Source: Alopecurus myosuroides | Taxonomy: Eukaryota; Streptophyta; Magnoliopsida; Poales; Poaceae | DNA length: 64,000 nucleotides | Reading direction: 5' to 3' | NCBI GenBank assembly: GCA_028641055.1 | Contig: CM054057.1 | Location: forward strand, 399,512,541-399,576,540 | Part shown: one piece after another, positions 22,425 to 34,700 of the stretch | Layout: every line of letters begins with the position of its first letter | Numbering within the stretch: the stretch's first letter is position 1 | Translations under genes and position numbers: made by a program | The notes under the pieces: model-generated | What the model saw: the letters and a program-made list of their open reading frames with translations, nothing else | Database searches by the model: none | Told to the model about the DNA's origin: nothing

Positions 22425-23726
22425 CTGAATGGAACTTGATTTATGTGGATAATAGATTATCTGGCCAGAAGGGTGGGACAGAGTTATTGACTTTTGAGCA
22501 CAGTCAATTCTTGCTTTATTGGCCTTCAGCCAATCCATACCAAGAATGACATCAATGTCAGAATTGCCAAGCAGTATGAGAGAAGCAAGGAATATGTGGC
22601 CTCCAATTAGAATTTGATTTTGGTGACTGATCTTGGACGTTTGCATAGTTGCTCCAGGGGAGTTGACCACTAGCGGGGAACCCAAACCAACAAAAGGGAG
22701 TTTAATTGCTGTCGCAAAGATCTTTGACACGAAAGAATGTGATGCTCCGGTATCAAACAATACTTTAGCTGGATTAGAGTTTACGGGAAATGTACCGAGA
22801 ACGACGTCAGGAGCTTCCTCAGCTTTGTCGATCTTGACATGATTCACCCTTGCGGTCCTCCCGACAGGCCTGTTGTTGGAGTTGAAGGCCTTAGGGGGGG
22901 GAGCGCGCACCATTGCCTGGTTTGTGTTAGGACGAGGTGGTGGTGGAGGTAGCTGCCTCTGCGTGCACTTGTCGGCGTAGTGCCCCGTCTGCTTGCACTT
23001 GTAGCATGTGACGACACGAGGAGGCCCTGGCCTTGGCTGCCCCATCGAAGCCCTTTGATCATGTAGCTGAGCAGGGTTGGGTGGGCGGGGAGCGAAGCCT
23101 GGAGAAGTTTGAGCGTAAGGAGCCCGAGTGAAAGCACCATTTGGCACCCAGATGCGGCGCTTCTGCGGAGGGGTGGTCATGTTGGAGGAGGAACCACCCT
23201 CACGCGAGTGCTTGCGAGACACCTCATCTCCAGCGTACCGAGCGAGGCGATTGAACTCACTCTGATACCCGATGACGTCCAACTTGCCCTGCTTGAGAGA
23301 GCAAAACTCTTCACGCATTCTTTCCATGAGACCATCTGGAATGTGGTGCTTCAGGAAGGCTTCCTTGAAACAATCCCACGTGACTGGCATCCCAGTTCTC
23401 ATGGCCTGGAAGTTTTCCCACCAAGTAGCTGCCTGACCCTTCAGCAGATAGGAGGCATATTTGACCTTGTCTTCTTCAGCTACGTGTGGAATCTCCAGAG
23501 CCTTGGCTATCTCACGGATCCAGTCATCAGCGTCCAGAGGCTCGCGTGTGGCCACGAAAGCTCTTGGGCCCAGACTGAGAAACTCCTTGATGCTGACTCG
23601 TGGAGCTGTCTGGTTGATGCGCTGATTAGCCTGAAACTGGGCCATCTGCGTCATGACTTGGGTCATCTGAGTCAACAGCTCCACGATTGGCGGCGGCTCA
23701 GGCGTGTTGTTCCTTGTAGGCGGCAT
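22425..23726 (-). pseudogene. gag: Element A gag-protease (separated from its pol by element C)
   Basis: It encodes the Gag particle protein and aspartic protease ([10 protein letters not shown]). The start is at MPPTRNNTPEPPP. Compared with element C, about 49 residues (147 bp) are missing in frame near 23220, just after RYAGDEVS, removing the end of the Gag core before the RKHSREGG segment. The zinc knuckle [14 protein letters not shown] is intact. The frame runs into element C at 22424 and would continue at 7224. The ATG follows CATTCAG|G as in C. Confidence 0.93.
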
Positions 23727-23935
23727 CCTGAATGGAAATGCATTTTAGCACAACAATAGAAAAGGATAGACTTGGCAACCGAAAGAGAGATTATTCCGAC
23801 GCATGAATAGATAACCAACAGGTACATCATCACATGTTCAAATACATCAGAATATCCAACACACCATAAATGGTTCGAATACCAAAGGATAACTAAACAT
23901 AGCTAAGAATGGATACATCGGTACTCCCATGCTCA

Positions 23936-24751
23936 TCACGCAGGACGGCGGATAGGAGTACGGTGAGAGGTACGGTGAGGAGCACGCCCATGAAAGTAGG
24001 TGGAACAACGATCCACGTAGATCTGACATGGTCTGAGACCGACTCTAGGCGTGGTGAAGTACATAGCGTTGACTCCCTGTGCTCCAAAGCGTGGAATCCC
24101 AGTGTAACCAGCACCAAGGTTAAGGAGTGGACCTCTGATCGGCTCGTAACCTCCAGCATCTGGCAGACGACGCCCAACTGGCTGATCGAAACGTGCAAAG
24201 CGCCCGTCTCCAACAAAGTCTGTGGTGTAAGTCGCCAGACGAGTCAAAGCAAGGTAAAGCTGCTCTCTGACTGAACCCAACTCCTGAGATAGTGTGCGGG
24301 CAACTGCATCACTGTGTCTCACAAACTGAGCGGTGGTGTGCAGCCTGGAGTTATCATGCTCGTAAACATCCAAGTTGTCGTAGAGAGTGAAGTGAGCTCC
24401 CTCCGAAGTGATGTAACCACGGGGGATGTGGCGATAGATAGAATCGTCAAATCCCCAGTAGTCAGCACGAAGGACGGTGAGGCTCACATAAGCTGCCTGC
24501 TGCACAGCCATATCCACTGTGGAACCCACTGCCTCGTAGCGGTGGACTACGCTCATGCCATCATCTGACAGAATGTAGACGATAGCCTGGTAGTAGGTCT
24601 GCTCAAACTCTCGCTGCTGCTCGTAGACCTAGTACTCTGGTGCCCAACGGAACTCCAGAAAAGTGACCATGTCTCTCAGCATCTCCGGATAACCGGCAGT
24701 GCTCTCGCAACGAGTCATACGAACCACCTGCGGGTAGAACATGAGATCCAT
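23936..24751 (-). pseudogene. ORF0 of element A (one nonsense codon)
   Basis: This is the counterpart of ORF0 in element C and has the same nominal length (816 bp). It begins at the ATG following CTGCAG (24751). The frame is interrupted by TAG at 24631-24629, where element C has CAG (after RWAPEY). The rest is open to 23936 and ends in an Arg-rich tail. The lesion removes most of the dsRBD-like fold from any product started at the normal ATG. Function unknown. Confidence 0.85.
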
Positions 24752-25279
24752 CTGCAGATGATCGGGGAAGCTTTGATTAGACGCCGGTAGAAAAATTGAA
24801 GTGGCAAGCAACAACAAGGTTCCAACGGACGAAAAGGATCTTGAGAAGTACAGGATATCGAAGCAACATTTGGGAAACACGATACCAAACACTCCTAAGG
24901 TACTACGGAAAACCCATCCGGGCTTCTAGAGGATCAATATCTACTGCTTAAGGAATAGAGGATCTGCTTCCGGGGCTTATGTGCCTGCGTTCTCAATCGT
25001 CAGTAGGCAACATGATAAATCATGTCACAACCACCCCCATTCCTATGGTCTAGTAGATATAACTATCCTAGAGAAACCAGGATACGTGAAATCCTAACTT
25101 GAAAGTTTAGATGAGAAGAGAAAACAACGTTGCACTTCCTTACCAGAAACGGGGAGGGTGGGTGGGGAAAGAAATAAAAGAACAGAATTCCTACTCTCAC
25201 GTTTCATTTTTCCTATATAGCTACAAAATAGTTTCTAGACTCAACTGCGACCAGTAAAAGGGATCCTACAGGCAGACAT
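24752..25279 (-). other. Element A leader between PBS and ORF0
   Basis: This matches the leader of element C at 11835-12361 with scattered differences and small indels. No coding sequence is recognised. Confidence 0.6.
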
Positions 25280-25291
25280 GCTCTGATACCA
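25280..25291 (-). other. Element A primer-binding site (initiator tRNA-Met)
   Basis: On the minus strand TGGTATCAGAGC lies 2 bp inside the LTR border at 25294, with the same spacing as in element C. Confidence 0.95.
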
Positions 25292-25761
25292 TTTGTCGCA
25301 CCCGGACTTCTAGAGGATACTCACAGCCCGCTAAACAGTAGATAAATGGCTTACGAGGCCTACCTGCACCCGCATCTCAATATGAGTAGGCCAACACGTA
25401 AACGTGTGACAACCATCCTCTACAATTCATCGTCTGTGAAACCATCCAATAGAAATCCGAATACTTCCATTGACGTACTTCATAACATACACACATGGTA
25501 CGTCAACGGCATTTGAACAAGTGATATCACAACAAATCTCTAAGACACAAAGAAATAGAAATAAGTGGCAAAAGCTCTCACTAGAGCAGAGATAGCAAAT
25601 ACAGTCATGCAGAGGACACATGTCCCAACAAGTCATCATTACATCACAACGGAAGCATCCAAAGTGTCTGAGTACAGACAAGATCCAAATAGGCCTAAGA
25701 GGCCGGAAACGAAAGAACGAAGCCCATCCACGAAGTCTCGGATCCTGCCCGGGTCCGCTAT

Positions 25762-28700
25762 CTACTCGTCAGCAGCCTCGTCATACTCCACGTAGTAGCC
25801 ACCATGGGGATCCTCGGAAACGTAGTCTGCAGAACACGCAGCCCCAAAGGGGTTAGTACAGACGAGTACTGGCAAGCAAGACGCACAAGATACCAAAGGG
25901 TACCCGACAACACCAAGTACAGATGCTTTGGGTTCAACGGAAGATAGGTGATACAAAGGTGCGGCAGCGGGCTGCCCTAACCAACTACAGAGACACGCTA
26001 CAACATCCGGCTAAAAGAAAGGGATAAGATAGCGCATCGGAACCAACTACCACTAACCTCAAACAAACCCATCCTGGATCTCGCCCCTTATCCAAAGAAG
26101 CAATCCGAGGATAACTCACACAGTTGGATTAGTGAAGGTTCAAGTTATTGTGTCAATAAGCTTATTACTAGTCAAATTATTATTAAATAGGTGTAAGTTG
26201 TCTAATCCTTGTTAGCCAGCCCTATCACCAAGTCATCCATAACCGCGGACAACACGGCTTCTCGAGAATATTTAACCCTGCAGGAGTGCACCAATTTGGC
26301 CGTACACGTAAGAATAACCCGCCAGACGGGGATCAAACCCACCAAGCGAGGCACTCAACACAACCCAACTCTTCTTCGCATCAAGCCCAAAGAACCACGT
26401 GCTGTGCGTGCGCGGCTAATCGAGCCCCCACGAAGAAAAGGGGGACCCTCATAGCACTGGAAGACCACGCCGCCCTAAATGCCGACTACAAAAGTTCCAC
26501 CCTGGCGCCGAGGGTTCGTACCTGCATATGCGTGCATCAAATGGAAAGCCCGAACTAAGTGTGGCGATTTGGACGAGATGCGAATCGAATCAGAGTTGCG
26601 GGGGGCGCCCATACACGCTTCCCACATGCGGTTAGCGCGCTCAACATGGATCCAGAGGACAAGAATGTAACATCCCAAATTTGAGCTACCTTAAGGTGTG
26701 TGGTGTGTGTTCATCTCATACATGCATCAAACAAAAATTCAAATCATGTTTGAACCAATTTAAAACTTGAATTCAAATGGTTTGAGAAAATTTCCAGCAA
26801 ATAGTACTTAAAAGGGGTTCCAAATTTTTGTTCTGAAAAGTATTTCAATTTCACCAAAACAATACATGGTGAGGTTGGAAATTTCATGAGCTTTCCAAAG
26901 ATAATTTTTGCCAAATTTTATCTTTTCAAAAAGGCCCTCAAAACAGTGATTTTTGTTCAGTTTTTAAACAGAAAGTGGTTCTTTTGTTTTTTCTCCAAAA
27001 TCCAGGGGGGTTTTCGTAAAACGACGTTTTAACGTCTTCTTCTTCCTTTGGCCAGTAGACAGAAGCTCGCCGACGACGCCCCCTCGCCACGTCCTGCTTG
27101 CTTCGTGGCGTGGATAGGGGCGAGGAAAGCCCCGTTACCTCCTCTCCCTCTCGTAGCAACCCCCTTCCCCCTCGGTTCCCTGTCTCTTCCTCAGGAGAAG
27201 AAAAATGAACCCGAAACCCTACTGTCTCCGGCCGCCGTCGCGCGCCATCATCCCCGACCTCCTCCTCCCGAATAGAAGCTCCAGGAAGATCCGCCGTCGC
27301 CTCCTATGCCTCCTGGACGAACGGCGCTTGACGGGAGTGGCCGAGTCGCCGGAATCGGCGCCTCTTCTCCGTCTCCGGCCAAGCTCCGCCGCGGCCGATT
27401 CGCCGCCCTCGGCCTCCCTCCGGCCTCCCCGAGCACAGAACGATGCTCATGGTGAGCTCATCTACCTGCTGGTGGCCTCCATCTCCTCCCTCCCCCTCTG
27501 GTTCTCTCTGTCCCCGCCGGCCATCCACCGCCGCCTCGCCCAAGCGCTCCGGCGAGCACTCCGGCGACCTTTCGGTCAGCCGCGAGTACCCCCGCACTCC
27601 CTGCACTTCCCTCCACCCCGTGGTGTGGTTTAATTTCAAAACCCCGTGCGGATTTGATCGAATTTGGAGTTCATCTGTGAGATTCATCCAGGGTGATGTC
27701 ACCTCGACATCATGATGATGTCATATTTTTCCTCTGTTATTTTAAATTCCAGAAAAATGAATAATTTTGGTTAATTAATATCTTCCAAATTATTGCTCAG
27801 AAAAATAAAGTAAAAATATGGGAGAGATCAGAAAAATGTAAGCTATCCAAAAATGTCACTTTCATACATGTTTGACACATTTCATTTTTGGACATTATTT
27901 AATGCTATTTAATCATTTAAAATAGAAAAATAAGTTTTTGTTCACCAAAATTAGAAAATTAAAAGTTATATACCAAAATGATCAAAATGACAAATACAAC
28001 TTGTTTATGATGTTTTCAACCTCTTTTGAGCAACTAAAATGGTACTCCCTTTCAGAATCGCCCGAAACCCCCTCCGGGGCCTATTTCGGGATAAATTCAG
28101 TAAAAATGTTTAACTGACATACGAACCCTAGCAACCCAAAGATCATGCTTAGGGCTTTATTCCAGTGCATTAACTTGCTCATGCATACATGTTGTGCATT
28201 GCATCGATGCCATGTGATGATTGTTGTTCTTTTTCTTTCGGTGTTTGTTCCCCCTCGGTAGAACGTGACTCCGAAGAGAAGGCCAGCAGTCCAATGGCGA
28301 ATACTTGATCTTAACCGACAAGTCAAGCACTTATTCCAGAAGATCTTTATATGGTTTTCTTATAACCAAGGCAAGCATAACCTCTTATCTGCTCATATAT
28401 GCTTTCGAACAACATTTGATCTCGTACTTTGCATTCGATTCCAAACTATTTGATGTTAGTAGACATAGTTCACCTATATACTGCTCCTAGTCGCCATAGA
28501 TTTGCTTGTGCGCATCGCCAGAGCCTCATATCTGCTTTGCTTAGTCATACATGTTTGTTACCTCTGCTCCATCCGGTTGATGAATCAGAGATGCGATAAC
28601 CTAGTATGATATGATGACGTGGTAAGATGAGCACTTTGTGGTTAACTTGACTAAGGCGAGGACGGGAGGCCACTTGGGAAGTGGTTCTTGGTCCTGTACT

Positions 28701-31700
28701 TGCCAACCCTAGGAGTAAAGTCTCGCCGTGGAAACTAAGACTGAGCGTGCAACCACACGCGGGGCCTAACAGACCGCGCTCGACTAACTAACTTGTTTGG
28801 TTCTATCCGTGAGTCACGTAGTTTGGGATTTCCATCTGCGTGTGAGTCAAAAACCTTTTGGAGGTGTTTAGGGCGTGACCGGGACAAGTGATGGACGTAC
28901 ACGGATCTTGTTCCCGACTCACAGAACAGGTGCCGTCAGGAGGTGGCCAACTCCCTGTTGACGGGGTGGCCCTGTTTGGGTTGACTCATGGATAGGGCTC
29001 GACAAGGTAAAGGTCGTGGCCAACCACCCTCTGCCGCGCTCCATGGACGAGCGTACATGTGGCGTTAAGAGTCGGTTGGTACGTGTGGGTAAAGTGTACC
29101 ACCCTGCAGGGATAAATCTTTCGGAAAGCCGTGTCCGCGGTTAAGGACGACTTGGTGAAAGCCACGAGGTCATAGATAACTTAAACGTGACGTAAAAGAT
29201 GTTGACAAGGCATGGAGGCAGTAGATCAAGGGTGCCTCCCCGGAGATGCCGGGAGGGGTGATCCTTGTAGCATGTGAGGTGCTGGGAAATGATGTTGGTG
29301 GATAAAAAGAAGGATGATACAGTAGTTGAGTTTCTCATCTGTTTTGAAAACCCTCTACATGACGTGCTATTCTTCCTCAATTTGGAAAACAAACATTGCT
29401 TTACGCAAATCAGCCTTCATAAAACCCTTTATGAAACTAGCAGGTATATAATAGGTTAACTAAGTCTTGTTGAGTACCTCCCGTACTCAGGTTTGCTTAA
29501 TTTTGGTTCAGGTGAAGATCTTTCTTCAGTGGTGTGTCAACGTGGACATCGACGAGTAGTTTGGGGTTCCCAGGTAGCAGCCTGGAATCTATGGGCTGGG
29601 ACGTCGCCTTATGTTGCGGCCTCTTAGGCCTTTTGGTTCTTGTTGATTAGCAACATATTTTGCCTTCCGTTGTTTGATGAAATGTTGGGTCGTGTGACCT
29701 CTGCTTGTAAGCTATACTCTAGTAACACCTGCTTAATAAAGCTTCATATTTAGAGTACTGCTTTGATCGGTTGTTGGTTTCGAGCTCATTGTTATACAGT
29801 TTTGGCTATGCCTGCATAGTTGTCGCAGTCGAGGGGTTGTGGAGCCGATGATCCATGTCCGAGCCCGCCTGTCGATGTGATCGGCCTGGGGCGAGGTAAC
29901 CCCAGTAACCCTCGATTGTTGTTGCACTTTCTGGACACATAGCATCCCTGTATAGCTTTGGTCCCGTTTCCTTCAGTTTCATTCGATTCGTGGACGCTTT
30001 GATATGCCTAGTTGGTTATGACTAGCGTGGACACAAGGAGTAGTAGACTGGGGATCCGGACTACGTGCCGATGAATCCAGTCTGCCTGCCGTTGTTTGTT
30101 GCGGCCGGGGCTGGTAACCCTGAAGCCCTTGTGAGTCCATGTCTAGGAGCACATAACAGTATGTATATCTCTGGGTCTGGGGTCGTGACAAGTCATGGTA
30201 TCAGAGCAGGACTGCCTGTAGGAAAACCTTACTGCTTGGTCGATGTCGAGTCTAGAGTTTATGAAAACTATTTTGAAACTCGAAATGGATTGTGAAAAAC
30301 CTTCTTAGGATTCTTTTTACTCCGTATCTGATATCGCTCTAACTCTGGGTCTCCTTACCTGTTTTGATTTGAAAAGGTTCTGATTATTCAAAACTTAGGT
30401 GCCTTCTATGGCAAGACGTTCTTTTACCCAAGTTGACCTAGTGTTAAAGTTTCTAGAGTCGCGTGTGTTCCTTATTCCGTTGATTGTTGTTCAACTGGGA
30501 GATTCCTTTCCATCCTAGTCTTTCAGAGTTGTGTGGATTCCACATTCCTACATATTTCCAAGTTCTAAATCCTGAACCTCGAGATTTCCTTTCCATCTCG
30601 AATGTGTCTGTTATCCTCTGCTCAAAATTATTCCGGAGCTATGTTTTTCTTTTGAAAGCTACCTCGTAATTGCTACTCATAGTGTCCTAAGGCACTAAGA
30701 TAGTAGTTACTCCTTTCTATTAGTTTCTAACCTTGGACTTGAACCGAAGGTCCCGGAATGTGCTGGATCGAAGTATGTCTAATCATATGGTTCCTTAATC
30801 ATGTGATGTGTATGCTACCAGCACAGGATGCTGACCTTTAACCCAAGTTCTGTTTCTTTGGATCCTGAGGAATCTGTTCTACCTCAGGGTGGCTAGGTAA
30901 TCTCAGCTCCAATAGCCATAGGTTTTCTCTAGGAATCAAAAGGAATCATAACAAGATGTTATCTATGGTTCCCATATCCTTGTTCTTGATTCAGCTAAAC
31001 CTCCCTTTTAGCATGGGTTTTACAAAAGAGTATCACCTGTGCATTCCCCATGATCTCTGGATTCCCCGGAGCATGTTCCTACCTTCCAGTTGCACTCAAA
31101 TATCCATCCGTTGGTTCGGACATCAAGTTGCACATGTGTGTTGGATTCTTCCAATGCATTTGCTCCTGTTTTCCGTTAAAACGTTCCACCTTGGAATGTG
31201 AGGAGAAACAAACTCCAGCACCTCGTTCATCTCTAGAACCAGGGCAAAGTTTTGTAATCCGCAGATTAAAGAAGTTTCATTAGCTTCTGTTCTGTTCCAA
31301 CTTCGAGTATCACACTCTTATATATCAATAGGTTGTGTTGTGTTTCATGGCCTTATTGATGAAGTGATGCTCATACATTTCTTCACTCCCCTTTTCTCCA
31401 AGTCTGAGTGCTTGAGAATGATGGGTCTATGTGTTGATGTGTGTACCAGTTATTCCTAGAAATTCTTTTTGTTTTAAAAAATCTAAGAAAACATCTGTAT
31501 CCTTCTTAGCACTATTGGTCACCCGGTCTCTGTTTGAAGTAGACTGTGTTACCAAGTCCGTTCAATCCGGTGCACAATGTTGGTCAGAGAGATAGGTTCG
31601 TACCAAAGCTCTCAAGACCATATCAGTTGCTTTGAAAAGCAAACCTCCCTTCCGAACTCCAAGACATACTAGTGGTTCGTGATATTCTGGTTGCCTTTCT

Positions 31701-34700
31701 AGAAGTATCACCAGGTTTTACTTGACCGTAACGTCTAAACAAGGGGTAATTTGATTGCTCCTTTCTCCAAGAAACTCCACTGGACACCCTGGACTAGTAG
31801 GTTGAGCTGAAACAACAACTTGGAGAGTTGAAAGGCAAAAGCTCTGCCTAACTTGATCCTTTGTTAAGGGATGTCTAGTTCCTCGTGTTGAAGCAGGATA
31901 GTATCTCCGTTGTGGACATGCTATCATCCTACAACCTTGGTTTGATTTGGTCTAACGTCAGATCAAGTACAGATTCAAGGATAATCTTGATGGTGTTTTC
32001 ACTCATGGTGTTTGGACCGAGTACACCTCATGTCCTTTGGTCTGACCAATGTTCTGCCTTGTTCATATACCATATGAAACCCCTCTTCTTGGAGTGTTTT
32101 GATAAGCGTGTTGTCGAGCCCATCGATGACATTTCTACTTTCTCCAAGTTGCAAGAGGTTCATTTAGAACAACTGGCACTAATGTTGGAAACTTTTGAGA
32201 ACCATCTTTGTGTTATCACGAAGTTGTGCTCTCGGTGTTCGAAGTGACTTTCTCGGGTTCGTGTGCTTATGGTGAAAGTTGTCGCCGTGGGTCCGAGTAG
32301 AGTTCTCTTGTTCCTTCGGGAATTTACTCCAAGTCGGTCATGTAGGTGTGGACTATTCTTGATATTGTTGGTTGTTACCTCCATTCTTTGAAGAAGTCTG
32401 CATCCACACCAAGCCACCTTATGATCGTTTGTGAAAGTGAAGAGGTCTAAGAACTTCGGTATCTTTGTGACCGTCTTCCCAACAAAGACTCCGGTGTGTT
32501 CCGTTGCAAGTAGTTCATGTAGGTGCAACCGTCTTTTGCAAGTTGCTAATACATGAGTTCTGCAATCTCGCTCATCTTTTTGAGCTTGACATCGTAGTCC
32601 ATATCTTGAGAATCCAGTAAATGTATCGCGTTGGTAACCGGTGCAATCTCTTCGCTCAAACATATCGAGTCTGAGTTATCAATCCACTAACTAGAGCTGA
32701 ATCTCAAGCAGCAATGATGGTTGGTGTTTTCTCAAGGGTATTGAATTAGGTCCATTCAAAAATCCGGCATGGTTGATGTGGTGGTTGACACAATTAGCAG
32801 GAAGACCTAATGTAATATCTCTCTGAATCCGTAAGAACAACCACTCTCCGTGAGAATTCTTGTGTGGTTAATCCTAATGAGTTTTCCTCCCCGTTCTTTC
32901 CAAACCGGAGTTTTACTTCCACTGATGACCTATAGAAGGCTTGTCATGAGCCTGTTGTCGGTGTCTAGAACATCCAGGAGACCTAGAAGTTGATCTTTCC
33001 AATATCTCTCCGTTGAACCTCCAAAACCTTTGTTTCAGTGGAAACAAGTTCATGAGAAGAACATCTCGTAGTGTTTTGTAACCACCTTCGATCAGTTCCC
33101 TTTCTCAAGTTGTTTATACTTGAAGTTCTGTTTTTCTCACACATTGTGTGAATTTGTCAGTCACTTCAGCCATGGGATCTTAACCATGTGGTAGATGTAT
33201 TGCTACGTCCAAACCACAATAGGAAAGAGATTCCCTATTTCTACCGGTGTTTCAACCCTCGTTGGTTACCCATCCTTATGGTGTGATCAAGAATTCCTCC
33301 TTTGTTACGGTGTTGCCACATCTTTCGGTTACCCATCTTCTGTTGTGAAGTAACATTCCGATCCTTGACCAAGTTTTCGACAAAGTTTTGATGGAGTGAA
33401 AGTTTCGCTATCTTTCGTGTCCACTCCGAAGAGTGAACATGATTCTGTATCCAATTCTCGCCGATGCACGATTACAGTGTTTTCTCGTGTTTTCCCTCGT
33501 CTACGGATATTACATTGTGGTATCCAAGATAATCCTTTCCATCTTGGTTATCTGTTTGAATAAAACCTCGGTTTCAAAAGTTGGTCAACCTTTCTTTTTC
33601 AAAAGGATTTAAAGTCTTGTGCAAAGCTCATATTCTAAATCCTTTCAAGAACCATCGTCCACAAACTTGAAACCATCTTCTACTCACTCCGTTACCTTGA
33701 TGTGTTTCATGCATGATAACTCAACAGTTCTTTACGAACGTTCCTGTCATGAGTTACCCATGAGATACTCGATCTTCGTGAAGATCATTTCCTAAGAGTT
33801 TCCCTCTCACCTAAGGTGTATCCTTTCAATACTTCAAGATGCTACGGATCAACCTCTTCGAGAAGAGAACCGTAAGGTTCGAGAAGATCGTTCAAAACCG
33901 GTGTTCCTTCTTTCTTCTCCTTCGGGAATCTCGGGACGAGATTCTTGTAAGGGGGGTAGATTTGTAACATCCCAAATTTGAGCTACCTTAAGGTGTGTGG
34001 TGTGTGTTCATCTCATACATGCATCAAACAAAAATTCAAATCATGTTTGAACCAATTTAAAACTTGAATTCAAATGGTTTGAGAAAATTTCCAGCAAATA
34101 GTACTTAAAAGGGGTTCCAAATTTTTGTTCTGAAAAGTATTTCAATTTCACCAAAACAATACATGGTGAGGTTGGAAATTTCATGAGCTTTCCAAAGATA
34201 ATTTTTGCCAAATTTTATCTTTTCAAAAAGGCCCTCAAAACAGTGATTTTTGTTCAGTTTTTAAACAGAAAGTGGTTCTTTTGTTTTTTCTCCAAAATCC
34301 AGGGGGTTTTCGTAAAACGACGTTTTAACGTCTTCTTCTTCCTTTGGCCAGTAGACAGAAGCTCGCCGACGACGCCCCCTCGCCACGTCCTGCTTGCTTC
34401 GTGGCGTGGATAGGGGCGAGGAAAGCCCCGTTACCTCCTCTCCCTCTCGTAGCAACCCCCTTCCCCCTCGGTTCCCTGTCTCTTCCTCAGGAGAAGAAAA
34501 ATGAACCCGAAACCCTACTGTCTCCGGCCGCCGTCGCGCGCCATCATCCCCGACCTCCTCCTCCCGAATAGAAGCTCCAGGAAGATCCGCCGTCGCCTCC
34601 TATGCCTCCTGGACGAACGGCGCTTGACGGGAGTGGCCGAGTCGCCGGAATCGGCGCCTCTTCTCCGTCTCCGGCCAAGCTCCGCCGCGGCCGATTCGCC

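Noticed and set aside
30956..31283. Possible gag remnant in element B
   Set aside because: No zinc knuckle or conserved Gag block could be recognised in any frame.
32160..32663. 167-codon minus-strand ORF in element B
   Set aside because: It overlaps the decayed RT on the plus strand and shows no recognisable family.
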